64,000 nucleotides of DNA, from positions 124,001 to 188,000 of the forward strand of contig NZ_JHVM01000008.1 in NCBI RefSeq assembly GCF_000620145.1, given 5' to 3'. Shown piece by piece: positions 24,010-33,578 of the stretch. The first letter of the stretch is position 1, and each line of letters starts with the position of its first letter. A model generated the notes under the pieces. It saw only the letters and a list, made by a program, of their open reading frames with translations. It did not search any database and was not told the DNA's origin. Both the position numbers and the translations under genes were made by a program. Source of the stretch: Deefgea rivuli DSM 18356 (lineage in GTDB: Bacteria; Pseudomonadota; Gammaproteobacteria; Burkholderiales; Chitinibacteraceae).

Positions 24010-25493
24010 GCACGACGCCGCCGTAACAGCAGCAAGCCCATCACCGCCAACGCCACGTTCGCTGCAGCAAAGCTCGCCAAAATCACATCGCGCGCGTCTT
24101 TACCCAAGCCATCCAGCCAATGCCATTTGTGCAAATAAGCAAAGCTATAACCCTCAAGTCGATCGCGCTGCTCAACCAAGGTCGAAAATTGCCCTGTTGC
24201 CGGCTCGATATACCAAGTCGACTGTGCTGCATTGGCCAAACTCACTCGATAGACTGGTAAGCGTTTTTGGAAAAACCCATATTCGCCAGCAAATTTACTA
24301 ATCAACTCGACCGACTGAATCGGTGCCTTCTCTAACTCCATCCCCACACCCATTGCCCGCACTAAATCGGCTGCATGTTGCTGTGCCGCGCCAGCAACAG
24401 GTTGACCGTGATGATTCAAATAAGTCGGCAAGGCATTAGGCGCAGCAGGTGCCGCCGTGTGGTGCGCATGTTCACCGCCCGCCACCGGTTTAGCAGCGCC
24501 TTGCACCAGCCATAATGCTTGCCCTGCCACATTCACCGCAGTTAGGCTCGTTACGCCCGCTGGGATTTGATGTAGTGCCGGTAAACTTGTTAACGCTTTG
24601 GGCGCTAGAACAGCAGGAGGTGTACGGCTGAACCATAGATGGATCAAGCCACTGCTGGCAATACAGAGGCCTGCAATACCAAACAGCAAGCCCATTTTTC
24701 GATGCACACGGCGCAATAACGGCTGATTGCTGCGCAAAGTTTTTGCACGCGAGCGGATCACATACATCGCCAATCCAGCGCCCATCGTCAGCAGCGTGAG
24801 TCCCAGCATCACACTCATGCCGATCAATTTAATGGGTTCACTCGCCCAAGCCCAGGTATGCAGCAGCACAAATACGCCCATCAGTGTGTGTTTGGTTTGG
24901 TCGCTCAGCGCCGCCAGCCGTGATCCTTCGGTATCGACAAAAGCGAGCATGCCATCATCGCGTGCAAACTCCACGCGCCACACCGGCAACAATTTATTGA
25001 TCGCAGGATAATCGCGGCCAAACTCGGTGATTCGCGTCATGCTGCGAATTTCACTTTTCGCGTCACCAGTTAAAGCGCGCGCCAGTTTTTCAGCTTGCTG
25101 CGTTTCAGCAGTCGCGATTTCTGCGCCACTATCCGCAGCAAACCAGCGCGCCGCAGGCAATACGCCATTCACGCGCGCTTCCTGCACACGCCATGCCGCT
25201 TGCTGATTGAGCATTAATAGGCGCACCGACTGAACTGAATGCTCCGTATTGCTCCAACGACCTTGTGCCAAGGCGCTTAAAGGAGTCGGCATCAAATTAC
25301 TCGGCAAAGCCGCCGCAGGCGGCAAAGGCTGCACTTTCGGTGACAGCGCCGACATAATCGGATGCATCACGCCGCTCAAGCCCCACACCACAACAGCGAT
25401 CCCTGCCACCCAAGCCAGAGCGCGATGCCAACGCACAAACATCGCCAAACTATTTTTTGGTGCAGTCTGAATCACCACTTCTTCGCGCTTCAT
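24006..25493 (-). CDS. PepSY-domain membrane protein, siderophore/metal-reductase-like
   Basis: A 495-residue inner-membrane protein with PepSY_TM features: RWHRALAWVAGIAVVVWGLSG at the N-terminus, RVHRKMGLLFGIAGLCIASSG in the middle and HKWHWLDGL near the end, with conserved membrane histidines that may bind haem. Related proteins reduce ferric or cupric substrates after outer-membrane uptake. ATG 25493 overlaps the stop of the TonB-dependent receptor (ATGA), so they are coupled. The stop codon TAG at 24006-24008 lies in the tip of the MITE-like element, so the native C-terminus may have been slightly altered. Confidence 0.82.
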   Translation of the reverse strand: MKREEVVIQTAPKNSLAMFVRWHRALAWVAGIAVVVWGLSGVMHPIMSALSPKVQPLPPAAALPSNLMPTPLSALAQGRWSNTEHSVQSVRLLMLNQQAAWRVQEARVNGVLPAARWFAADSGAEIATAETQQAEKLARALTGDAKSEIRSMTRITEFGRDYPAINKLLPVWRVEFARDDGMLAFVDTEGSRLAALSDQTKHTLMGVFVLLHTWAWASEPIKLIGMSVMLGLTLLTMGAGLAMYVIRSRAKTLRSNQPLLRRVHRKMGLLFGIAGLCIASSGLIHLWFSRTPPAVLAPKALTSLPALHQIPAGVTSLTAVNVAGQALWLVQGAAKPVAGGEHAHHTAAPAAPNALPTYLNHHGQPVAGAAQQHAADLVRAMGVGMELEKAPIQSVELISKFAGEYGFFQKRLPVYRVSLANAAQSTWYIEPATGQFSTLVEQRDRLEGYSFAYLHKWHWLDGLGKDARDVILASFAAANVALAVMGLLLLRRRRA

Positions 25494-27616
25494 TGTGCAG
25501 ACTCCGCTGATTTCGCCGCACCCACTGATTGAGCTACGCCAAAGGCCCAACTCATCCCCAGTAAAAACGTCCGTGGTGCACCAGGGCTGTAGGTGTCTTG
25601 TGCATCGGGGCTACGTGCGCCCTGCCCTTTGTAGCTGGACGCAGCAACTTCGGCGTAATGTTTATCCAGCACATTGCTCACGCTGGCCCATAAAGTTAGG
25701 TTTTTAAATTTATATTCACCACGCAAATTAAGCAGGGTATGTCCACCGTACTCAACCTGATTACTATCATCCATCCAATACTTACCCAAATATGCCGTTT
25801 CTACGCCTAAGCGTACTTCGCTGATTGGGCGATAGACGATTTCCATTTGCCCTTGCCAACGCGGCGCGGCGGGAATGTCGTAGCCAGCAAAATTCAAAGT
25901 CGGTGACGGTTTGTATTCACGGTAAATATGCCTTGCATATTGCCCTGCAAAATTCATGCTCCACGCCGTATTCGCCGTCCAATTTAAGCCCAGCTCAATC
26001 CCTTCATGCCGCGTTTGCCCTGCATTACGTGGCTCGGATTTGCCTGGAACGATGGTGTAATTGACCAATTCATCTTCACCATCAAGTCGATAGATTGATG
26101 CATCCAGTTTCAATCCGGCCATAAGCTGACTACGTAAACCAAGTTCAAACTGATCAAATTTAGCGGCTTTTAAATTGGGCGTAATCGCGCTGGAAAACAG
26201 TGAATTCACTTCGGGCGGCGTAAAGCCAACGCTGTAGCCGCTATAAAAGAATAAGTCCGGTGCGGCCTGCCAAGTCACGCCCGCTTTCGGTGACGCATTC
26301 GAAAATGACTGTTCTTGTGACTCACCACCGGTCGTCGCCGAGGCGACAAGATGATTGCTAAAGTCATAGACGACGCGGTCATAACGCAGCCCCGCATTGA
26401 TGCCCCAAGCTTCGTTCAATTTATAACTAGCGTCGCCATACACCGCTTGATTGCTCAAATCCACGCTGTAATCACGGCGAATTGAACCCTTGGTGTACGA
26501 CAGATATTTACCGCTGACCGGATCGCGCACAATCGCTAAATTTTGCTCGCGCGCATCTTGCGGGCTGGCTTCAGCCAAAGCGCCGACGGTCAATTTCAGC
26601 GCGTCCCATTGCTGGCGATGAAACGCCGTTGCGCCCAAGGACGTAAAGCTATTATCCGTCGTACGACCACTCGCAGTTTTTGGTCCGGTATTAAAAATCA
26701 AATAACTTGGCAGTTGATTCGTCGTGTTATCACGGTAATACAGCGTCGCGCTGGTTTTACCGCCTGCATTCAATTCACCTTCCAATCCCGTCGCCGCGCG
26801 CAAAGCTTCCACTTCGCGGTAGGTGAAGGTGTTGTAGGAAAAACCGGGGCGCGTATTAAAGTCGGTCGGATTTAAACTACCCGGCATATCGGTATCGAGC
26901 TGCGAATACGTCAGCGTCGATTTCCACAGCAGCGATTCATTAATCCAATGATCGCCGCGTAGGGTTAGGCCAGTTTTATCCATTTCATTATGATCTTGCC
27001 AACCATCGCGGCGCGCCGCTTGATAGCCTGCAATTCGAAAGCCAGTATCGCCCCACGAGTTACCACCAGTAAGGTCTACACGGCGATACCCTTGATCACT
27101 GATTTGGCCACCCAGCACCAAAGTCGGGCTAGTTGGTGGTGCTGCCGTAGTGAAATTGACTGCGCCGCCCACCGCATTACTGCCGTACAAGCTCGACGCT
27201 GGGCCTTTCACAACTTCAATCCCATCGGCACCCGACAGATTAATTTCATACAGCGCATTGTGATTAAAAATCCCCACCGGACGAATCGGCACGCCGTCTT
27301 CCAAATATTGATACACGGCGGCGTAGCTCATGGGTTGGCGGATCGACATACTGTGCTGCTCATTGCCCAAATCGGTCATATGCACGCCGGGAACGCGGTC
27401 GAGCACTTGGCCGATAAACGTCGGCTTAATGTCTTGTAAAACTTGTTGATTCACTTTACCGATTGAAATCGGCGCTTGGGCCAGCGGCGTAGCTTCACGC
27501 GTGGCACTGACCACGACGTCTTCCAATTGTGTGACTTCGGCGTGTACGGAGATAGAAAGTAGAGCGAGCACCAGCGGACGTAGCGCCAATTTTGGGCGAG
27601 TAAGCGTAGAAAACAT
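25490..27616 (-). CDS. TonB-dependent outer-membrane receptor
   Basis: Imports a scarce metal complex across the outer membrane. From ATG 27616 (AGGA upstream) it is 708 residues with a signal peptide ending VHA. A TonB box-like EDVVVSATRE is followed by the plug domain (about 50-160, with VVKGPASSLYGSNAVGGAVNF) and a 22-strand barrel. The C-terminus ends in an Ala-rich tail rather than the usual terminal Phe; the preceding FLLGMSWAF is probably the last strand. A DUF2946 gene lies upstream on the same strand and a PepSY protein downstream, a setting that suggests copper or iron uptake. Confidence 0.88.
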   Translation of the reverse strand: MFSTLTRPKLALRPLVLALLSISVHAEVTQLEDVVVSATREATPLAQAPISIGKVNQQVLQDIKPTFIGQVLDRVPGVHMTDLGNEQHSMSIRQPMSYAAVYQYLEDGVPIRPVGIFNHNALYEINLSGADGIEVVKGPASSLYGSNAVGGAVNFTTAAPPTSPTLVLGGQISDQGYRRVDLTGGNSWGDTGFRIAGYQAARRDGWQDHNEMDKTGLTLRGDHWINESLLWKSTLTYSQLDTDMPGSLNPTDFNTRPGFSYNTFTYREVEALRAATGLEGELNAGGKTSATLYYRDNTTNQLPSYLIFNTGPKTASGRTTDNSFTSLGATAFHRQQWDALKLTVGALAEASPQDAREQNLAIVRDPVSGKYLSYTKGSIRRDYSVDLSNQAVYGDASYKLNEAWGINAGLRYDRVVYDFSNHLVASATTGGESQEQSFSNASPKAGVTWQAAPDLFFYSGYSVGFTPPEVNSLFSSAITPNLKAAKFDQFELGLRSQLMAGLKLDASIYRLDGEDELVNYTIVPGKSEPRNAGQTRHEGIELGLNWTANTAWSMNFAGQYARHIYREYKPSPTLNFAGYDIPAAPRWQGQMEIVYRPISEVRLGVETAYLGKYWMDDSNQVEYGGHTLLNLRGEYKFKNLTLWASVSNVLDKHYAEVAASSYKGQGARSPDAQDTYSPGAPRTFLLGMSWAFGVAQSVGAAKSAESAQ

Positions 27617-27719
27617 GATGAAATCCTGAGCGCAAAGCGAGCTTTGCGATAGCAATAGGCTGGCATAGCGCGCAGCCGCGATAAAGCACTTTGAAGTTTT
27701 TAAAAAGTGATTTGAGCGA

Positions 27720-28106
27720 TCAGGAATTCAGTGGAGGGCCACGAGGAGGCGGTGGAATGGCATAGGATTGAGATGAAAAACTAATCGACAGCGCAGGCAG
27801 ATCAATACTTGAATACGAGGGGCTAGCCAGTAAAACGCTGGCCGTAGAAAGCGGCGCTATCGCATGCCAACTGGCTGCGGCACACACGGGGCAAAACATC
27901 ATCTTGCCCGCTTGATCGTCCTGCTCGCTGGCAGGATTGGCCGACATCGATGGTGCTTTTTCTCCGGTAACACACCATGCAGGACTCACATCAGCTTGCG
28001 TTACCGCTGCATGCGCGAATGGCAGCAACATTTGGCAAATAATTGCCAAAAGCGCGCAGTACGCAGCAAACCGATGAATTAATCGACGAAGCACAGTGGC
28101 ACCCAA
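27720..28106 (-). CDS. DUF2946 family protein
   Basis: A 128-residue exported or membrane-anchored protein. It has a hydrophobic segment near residues 12-33, an internal CPVC motif (MMFCPVCAAAS) and a C-terminal PPPPRGPP, all typical of DUF2946. The family often sits beside copper genes, and a metal-binding role is inferred. The frame opens at TTG 28106; a GTG a few codons inside is an alternative and neither has a clear ribosome site. It lies 103 bp upstream of the TonB-dependent receptor on the same strand. Confidence 0.75.
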   Translation of the reverse strand: MGATVLRRLIHRFAAYCALLAIICQMLLPFAHAAVTQADVSPAWCVTGEKAPSMSANPASEQDDQAGKMMFCPVCAAASWHAIAPLSTASVLLASPSYSSIDLPALSISFSSQSYAIPPPPRGPPLNS

Positions 28107-28270
28107 GAATGTAAATTCGCGCCGAGTATAGCGTAAATATTCACATTGCCAATAACCATTTGTAAGCTAATTGCTTACTGCATTGCAGCATTTTTGCATG
28201 ACAAATTCGTTTGGTTCAGCTTCGACTTTAACGTACAATCGCCGAAATTCTGTGGAAATCCGCCTAAGTC

Positions 28271-28654
28271 ATGCACCATTTCTATCGACAATCTAAGCTA
28301 ATCTGGTTCGCGCTATTTGCGCTGAGCCTGTTTTGGCTATTGCCGTTAATTCATGCTGCGCAATTGGCCAGTCAACAAAGCACCGATGTACAACCCGCAT
28401 TCTGTAGCAGCGTAACAACACAATCGACACAAAGTTCCAACCCCATCCCTTCCCAACCCCAGCCTATTAGTAAATGTCCTATTTGCATCAGTAGTTCAGT
28501 AACTCATTGGGCGCTACCTCCAGCGCCTGCCGTTTTACCTTCATTTCATTCAAACACAAGTCTGCTCCGGCAAGTGCGAATTGAAGGTTTTTTTATACCG
28601 GCTCCTCCACATACCCTCCCCCAGAGTCAAGCGCCACCCTTTGCTTTGCTTTGA
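28271..28654 (+). CDS. DUF2946-like small exported protein
   Basis: 127 residues with a signal or anchor segment (about 9-28), a CPIC motif (SKCPICISS) in a Ser/Pro-rich context and a proline-rich tail ending QAPPFALL. It matches the layout of the DUF2946 protein encoded divergently 160 bp away, so they look like diverged paralogues. It lies upstream of the PCu(A)C gene on the same strand, which supports a copper-related role. Function is inferred from context only. Confidence 0.7.
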   Translation: MHHFYRQSKLIWFALFALSLFWLLPLIHAAQLASQQSTDVQPAFCSSVTTQSTQSSNPIPSQPQPISKCPICISSSVTHWALPPAPAVLPSFHSNTSLLRQVRIEGFFIPAPPHTLPQSQAPPFALL

Positions 28655-28811
28655 TTACAAAGATATACCCTAGCTTTAGAACATCGTTCTTAAGTCTTTC
28701 TATTGCGCATTGTGAAATCATCTGTGCCACGTCAATGATTGTGTCCTAATAAAAAAACAATAAATCAGAGCACGAATCGCAATTTGATTTTTATCCTTTA
28801 AAGGAATTTCC

Positions 28812-29285
28812 ATGCTTAAAAAATTAATCTGCACAGCCATGCTTTGCCTTTCCAGCATTGCCGCCTTCGCCCACGACTACACACTTGGCGATATCACGAT
28901 TGACCATCCGTGGGCGCGAGCAACACCGCCAAAAGCAATGAATGCTGGCGTTTTTATGCTGCTAACCAGCCAAAGCGGTGATCAACTGATTGCAGTCAGC
29001 AGCGAAATCGCCAATAAAACCGAAGTGCATGAAATGAAAATGGTCGATGGCGTCATGAAGATGCGCCCACTGCCGGCAGGCTTGACGCTTACGCCACAAC
29101 AAACCGTTAAACTCGTGCCGGGTAGCTTTCACATCATGCTGCTGGGTATTAAGCAAGCACTCAAAGAAAATGATGCATTTCCACTGACACTCACATTTGC
29201 TAAAGCGGGAAAAATCACCGTCAATGTCAAAGTGCAAGCCATGACTGATTTGACCGCCGACACGCCAAAACACGGCCACAATTAA
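28812..29285 (+). CDS. pccA: Periplasmic copper chaperone PCu(A)C
   Basis: Binds Cu(I) in the periplasm and delivers it, in well-studied cases, to the CuA site of cytochrome oxidase. The 157 residues have a signal peptide (1-20, ending AFA) and the metal motif H-x-M...H-x-M seen as VHEMKMVDG and SFHIMLLG. An early HPWARATPPKAMNAGVF is also characteristic. A His-containing tail (KHGHN) may add metal binding. AAGGAA precedes ATG 28812. The next gene follows after 23 bp. Confidence 0.9.
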   Translation: MLKKLICTAMLCLSSIAAFAHDYTLGDITIDHPWARATPPKAMNAGVFMLLTSQSGDQLIAVSSEIANKTEVHEMKMVDGVMKMRPLPAGLTLTPQQTVKLVPGSFHIMLLGIKQALKENDAFPLTLTFAKAGKITVNVKVQAMTDLTADTPKHGHN

Positions 29286-29308
29286 TTCACTCCAGTTGAC
29301 TGAAAATC

Positions 29309-29776
29309 ATGAAAAAATATTTCACCATTATTAGCCTGCTGCTACTCAGCTTAACGACGTCAGTATGGGCCGATGAACACAGCAATATTATCGCCAGTAT
29401 GAAAGCCGTTTGGGACAAGCCAGATAATCCACTCATTGTTAAGCCCGTGATTATCGCGGATGACTTCGCGATTGCGGGTTGGTTGCAAGGAGAAAAAGGA
29501 GGTCGAGCCCTCCTCAAAAAAGGCCATCATGGCTGGCAAACCCTGCTTTGCGCCGGCCAGATCACCCCCAGTTTGCTAAAGCAAGCGGGCGTGCCTAAAA
29601 CCAGTGCAGAACTATTAATTCTGAAGCAAACCAGCGCAGAAAAAGGGCTATCTCAAAGCGATCGATCTCAGCTATCCTCGTTTATTGGCGTGCTTAAAAT
29701 GGATGCAGCACATGCATCAGGCCAACATCACCCGCACACTGCCTCCGCTGCATCAGCAGTACATCATTCGCATTAA
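29309..29776 (+). CDS. Copper-uptake-associated periplasmic protein
   Basis: 155 residues with a signal peptide (1-21, ending VWA). The mature part has VWDKPDNPLIVKPVIIADDFAIAG and WLQGEKGGRALLKK, a family annotated elsewhere as associated with copper uptake. The C-terminus is His-rich (HHPHTA, then VHHSH), which would bind metal. It is cotranscribed with pccA. The exact biochemical role is unknown. Confidence 0.8.
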   Translation: MKKYFTIISLLLLSLTTSVWADEHSNIIASMKAVWDKPDNPLIVKPVIIADDFAIAGWLQGEKGGRALLKKGHHGWQTLLCAGQITPSLLKQAGVPKTSAELLILKQTSAEKGLSQSDRSQLSSFIGVLKMDAAHASGQHHPHTASAASAVHHSH

Positions 29777-29787
29777 TTCTGCTTAAA

Positions 29788-29814
29788 TACCGCAGCAATC
29801 AACTTGCTGCGGTA
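29788..29814 (+). terminator. Candidate terminator of the pccA operon
   Basis: TACCGCAGCAA (29788-29798) pairs perfectly with TTGCTGCGGTA (29804-29814) around a 5-base loop. It is 12 bp past the preceding stop codon. The following bases are AT-rich (CTATTTATA) but not a pure T-run. Confidence 0.65.
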
Positions 29815-29927
29815 CTATTTATACGGTAATAAATACCAATCTCAAGTCAGATGTAATTAAGCACTTCATGTGAATACTTGCAGCTGTCATACTGCACATA
29901 CCCGCCAAATTATTTCAAGGAGCCCGC

Positions 29928-31136
29928 ATGCATCATGACACGCCACTTTTAACGACCTTGGTGCTGGGGCTAGGTTTAGCCTATTTATTTGGCATGTTGG
30001 CGCACCGCTTTAAAATGCCGCCGCTGGTGGGCTACTTGGTCGCGGGGATTGTTGTTGGTCCATTTACGCCAGGGCTGATGGCCAATCAAGAACTCGCAAC
30101 CGAATTAGCTGAAATTGGTGTGATTTTGCTGATGTTTGGTGTTGGCCTGCATTTTTCGATCAAAGACTTAATGAGTGTCAAAAAGATTGCGATTCCTGGC
30201 GCAGTTGTGCAAATCGCCATTGCCACGCTAATGGGAATGGGGCTTTCGCATTTAATGGGCTGGCCATGGGGACAAGGTTTCGTCTTTGGTTTAGCGCTCT
30301 CAGTCGCCAGTACGGTTGTATTACTCAAAGCCTTACAAAAACACGATGTCGAACACACAGAACAAGGCCGAATTGCGATTGGCTGGTTGATTGTTGAAGA
30401 TTTAGCGATGGTGCTGGCATTGGTCTTACTGCCTGCGATGGCCGGCTTATTGGGCGGTATTGGCAGCAATAGCAGTGAAGGCATCGGTGAATTGGTCTTG
30501 CTCACGCTAGGTAAAGTGATCGGTTTCGTGGCTTTTATGCTGATCATTGGTCGCCGCGTAATTCCGTGGGCCTTAGAAAAAACCGTTTGGACTGGCAGCC
30601 GAGAACTATTCCGTTTGGGCGTATTAGCGATCGCCTTGGGCGTGGCTTATGGCGCATCAAAACTCTTTGGCGTTTCATTTGCACTCGGCGCATTTTTTGC
30701 CGGTATGGTGCTCGCCGAATCCGAATTTAGCCAACGTGCGGCCGAAGAATCATTACCACTGCGCGATGCGTTTTCCGTACTGTTTTTTGTCTCGGTCGGG
30801 ATGTTGTTCGATCCAAGTATTATTATCCAACACCCTTTCGCGTTGGTTGGCACGGTGCTGGTGATTGTCATCGGTAAATCACTCGCTGCATGGGGCATTG
30901 TTCGCGCTTACGGCTACAACAGCTCCACCGCCAGTACGATTGCCGCCAGCTTGGCGCAGATTGGCGAATTCTCGTTTATTCTCGCCACGCTGGGAATGTC
31001 GCTTGGGCTACTCAATTCTGACGCGAATGCGCTAATTATTGCGGGTGCTTTAATTTCTATATTGCTCAATCCGCTGTTGTTTTCGATCTTACTTCGCAAG
31101 ATACCGGATACTGGTACTGAGCCAAAGACCTCGTAA
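29928..31136 (+). CDS. Monovalent cation:proton antiporter, CPA2/Kef family
   Basis: An inner-membrane exchanger of K+ or Na+ for H+. The 402 residues contain about 12 spans. It starts LGLGLAYLFGMLAHRFKMP and has the CPA2 stretch LAEIGVILLMFGVGLHFS, the paired helix VASTVVLLKAL and a GEFSFILATLG motif. It ends after the transmembrane domain, so the TrkA-N nucleotide-binding domain of full KefB/KefC is missing; regulation by NAD(H) or glutathione is therefore not expected. AAGGAG precedes ATG 29928. Confidence 0.86.
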   Translation: MHHDTPLLTTLVLGLGLAYLFGMLAHRFKMPPLVGYLVAGIVVGPFTPGLMANQELATELAEIGVILLMFGVGLHFSIKDLMSVKKIAIPGAVVQIAIATLMGMGLSHLMGWPWGQGFVFGLALSVASTVVLLKALQKHDVEHTEQGRIAIGWLIVEDLAMVLALVLLPAMAGLLGGIGSNSSEGIGELVLLTLGKVIGFVAFMLIIGRRVIPWALEKTVWTGSRELFRLGVLAIALGVAYGASKLFGVSFALGAFFAGMVLAESEFSQRAAEESLPLRDAFSVLFFVSVGMLFDPSIIIQHPFALVGTVLVIVIGKSLAAWGIVRAYGYNSSTASTIAASLAQIGEFSFILATLGMSLGLLNSDANALIIAGALISILLNPLLFSILLRKIPDTGTEPKTS

Positions 31137-31161
31137 AATAAGGGCTACAACCCAATACCCA
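31113..31161. repeat. 49-bp element, degenerate copy I, over the antiporter stop codon
   Basis: TGGTAC (31113-31118) and ATACCC (31156-31161) at 49-bp spacing. The right half AAATAAGGGCTACAACCCAAT resembles the family right half. One base of the left half-site departs from the consensus. It spans the last eight codons of the Kef-type gene and abuts the terminator at 31165. Confidence 0.55.
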
Positions 31162-31164
31162 AGC

Positions 31165-31200
31165 AATAAAAAAAGCGCCCGAAGGCGCTTTTTTTATTGC
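31165..31200. terminator. Bidirectional intrinsic terminator
   Basis: A perfect 16-bp palindrome arm CAATAAAAAAAGCGCC (31165-31180), loop CGAA, and its complement (31185-31200). T-runs exist on both strands. It serves the converging antiporter and tkt genes. Confidence 0.93.
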
Positions 31201-31212
31201 GGGAGATAAAAC

Positions 31213-33213
31213 TTACTTCACCAATGCTTTCGCACGAGCCACTACGTTTTCTACCGTGAAACCAAAATGCTTAAAGAGCAATGGCGCTGGTGCAGATTCA
31301 CCAAAGGTATCGATACCAATCACGTCGCCTTCTAGGCCAACATATTTGCGCCAGAAATCGCTGGTTCCAGCTTCGACGGCCAAACGTGGCACGCCCGCTG
31401 GCAAGACTGATGCTTTATACGCGGCGTCTTGTTTGTCGAATACATTGGTAGATGGCATTGAAACCACGCGCACCGCAGTACCGGCTGCTGCCAGTTCTGC
31501 CGCTGCTTTCACAGCCAGATCAACTTCTGAGCCCGTTGCGATAATCACAACTTGCGGATTTGCTGCATCAACGAGCACATAAGCGCCTTTGGCGATGTCG
31601 GCGATTTGCTGCTCAGTACGCGTTTGGAATTGCAAGTTTTGGCGCGTGAATACCAATGAAGATGGTGTAGTGCGCTCACCAATCGCAGCAGCCCAAGCCA
31701 CCACCGATTCAACGGTGTCGCACGGACGCCATGTGTTCATATTTGGCGTGCAGCGCAGAATTTGCATTTGTTCAACTGGTTGATGCGTTGGACCGTCTTC
31801 GCCCAGACCAATCGAATCGTGCGTGTAAACGAAAATATTATTGGTTTTCATCAACGCAGCCATGCGTAATGCATTGAGTGCGTATTCGCAGAACATCAGG
31901 AAGGTGCCGCCAAACGGACGGAAACCGCCGTGCAGAACGAGTCCATTCATGATCGCGCTCATACCAAACTCACGTACACCGTAGCTGATATGGTTGCCCG
32001 AAATTTGGCCATTTTCAACTTTCAAGCTCGTTGAGCCTTTCCAGTTGGTCAAATTAGAACCCGTCAAATCAGCTGAGCCGCCGAGCATTTCTGGTGCTGA
32101 TGGGCACAGCGCCGACAAAGCATTTTGGCTGGCTTTACGCGTCGCGATGGTTTCAGCTTTGGTATTTGCATCAGCAACAGCGGCTGCAACTACTTCGTTC
32201 CAATTGGCAGGCAATTCGCCTTTCATACGGCGCGTAAATTCAGCCGCTTCCGCAGGGAATTGCGCCGCGTATTTCGCGAACAATCCATCCCACTCAGCTT
32301 CCCACGCTGCACCAGCTGCTTTTTTATCCCAACCTGCATACACCTCAGCAGGGATTTCAAATGGTGCGTGTGACCAACCAATCGCTTCGCGCGTCAAGGC
32401 GATTTCAGCATCGCCCAATGGCGCGCCGTGACAATCGTGACTGGCGGCTTTATTTGGCGAGCCTTTACCGATAATCGTTTTGCAGCAAATTAGCGTTGGT
32501 TTTTTAGTTTCAGCTTTGGCCGCATCAATCGCCGCTTCCAGCGCATCCACATCATGCCCATCGACATCGGCAATCACATGCCAGCCGTAAGATTCAAAGC
32601 GTTTTGGCGTGTCATCGGTAAACCAGCCTTCAACGTGGCCGTCGATGGAAATACCATTGTCGTCCCAGAAAGCGACCAATTTGCCCAAGCCCAAAGTACC
32701 AGCGTAAGAGCAAGCTTCATGCGAAATGCCTTCCATCAAGCAACCGTCACCCATAAACACGTAAGTGTAATGGTCAACGATATCTAAACCTGGCTTGTTA
32801 AATTGTGCGGCAAGCAGTTTTTCTGCGAGCGCAAAACCGACTGCATTGGTAATACCTTGGCCGAGCGGACCGGTCGTGGTTTCAACGCCTGGCGTGTAAT
32901 GCAGCTCTGGATGGCCTGGCGTTTTAGAATGAAATTGACGGAAGCTTTTCAGATCATCCATCGATAAATCGTAACCTGTCAGATGCAGCAAAGCGTATTG
33001 CAGCATCGAGCCGTGGCCGTTGGACAAAATAAAGCGATCACGATTCGCCCAAGCGGTATTTTGTGGATTGAAGCGCATTTTGCTGCCCCACAAAGCCAAA
33101 CCGATTTCGGCCATACCCATCGGCGCGCCCGGATGACCCGAATTGGCTTTTTGCACAGCATCCATTGCCAGTGCACGAATTGCATTTGCTAAATCAGTAC
33201 GCGTTGCTGCCAT
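31213..33213 (-). CDS. tkt: Transketolase
   Basis: Moves two-carbon units between sugar phosphates in the pentose phosphate pathway using thiamine diphosphate. The 666 residues match the bacterial length. Visible motifs are the N-terminal [22 protein letters not shown], the ThDP-binding [13 protein letters not shown]...DDN segment and the C-terminal-half [17 protein letters not shown] 33213 with AGGAAAC upstream is chosen over the GTG one codon before it. It has its own promoter region and ends at a bidirectional terminator. Confidence 0.95.
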   Translation of the reverse strand: MAATRTDLANAIRALAMDAVQKANSGHPGAPMGMAEIGLALWGSKMRFNPQNTAWANRDRFILSNGHGSMLQYALLHLTGYDLSMDDLKSFRQFHSKTPGHPELHYTPGVETTTGPLGQGITNAVGFALAEKLLAAQFNKPGLDIVDHYTYVFMGDGCLMEGISHEACSYAGTLGLGKLVAFWDDNGISIDGHVEGWFTDDTPKRFESYGWHVIADVDGHDVDALEAAIDAAKAETKKPTLICCKTIIGKGSPNKAASHDCHGAPLGDAEIALTREAIGWSHAPFEIPAEVYAGWDKKAAGAAWEAEWDGLFAKYAAQFPAEAAEFTRRMKGELPANWNEVVAAAVADANTKAETIATRKASQNALSALCPSAPEMLGGSADLTGSNLTNWKGSTSLKVENGQISGNHISYGVREFGMSAIMNGLVLHGGFRPFGGTFLMFCEYALNALRMAALMKTNNIFVYTHDSIGLGEDGPTHQPVEQMQILRCTPNMNTWRPCDTVESVVAWAAAIGERTTPSSLVFTRQNLQFQTRTEQQIADIAKGAYVLVDAANPQVVIIATGSEVDLAVKAAAELAAAGTAVRVVSMPSTNVFDKQDAAYKASVLPAGVPRLAVEAGTSDFWRKYVGLEGDVIGIDTFGESAPAPLLFKHFGFTVENVVARAKALVK

Positions 33214-33578
33214 CACAGTTTCCTCAGATTAAATTGAGCGCTTCATGCGCAAACTTGATTAAAACCACCATTCATAGAAAACAAAACGTTTGTCTCTTAT
33301 GAGTTTGGCCGTCCCCACGCAAGCGGGTTTGGAATGCTTTGCAGCGAGAATATTTATTCGCTACCGTCAAAATACTTGCTGTCTCTGCACTAAAAAAATG
33401 ACAGTACATAAAAAAACAGACACGCCAGCATTGTACTCATGCCAGCGCATCTATGATATTGCTTTGGCGCAAAGCTCAGTGCTTGAGCAAAAGTTTTCTA
33501 GCCTCGTGTTGTCGCAAGTCGTATTCAATGTACGGTCTGCGGCTGTGGCACTTTAGCAGCTCACTTTTGCTAAGCACA
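33214..33578. other. Intergenic region between phaC and tkt
   Basis: 365 bp between two minus-strand genes. Near 33553-33573 a weak TTAGCA/TGCTAA stem may end phaC transcription. The rest should hold the tkt promoter. The short frame visible here on the plus strand lacks a ribosome site or coding character. Nothing else is recognisable. Confidence 0.45.

Noticed and set aside
33290-33556. 88-codon frame between phaC and tkt
   Set aside because: No ribosome site, no recognisable protein pattern, and it lies in a promoter region.
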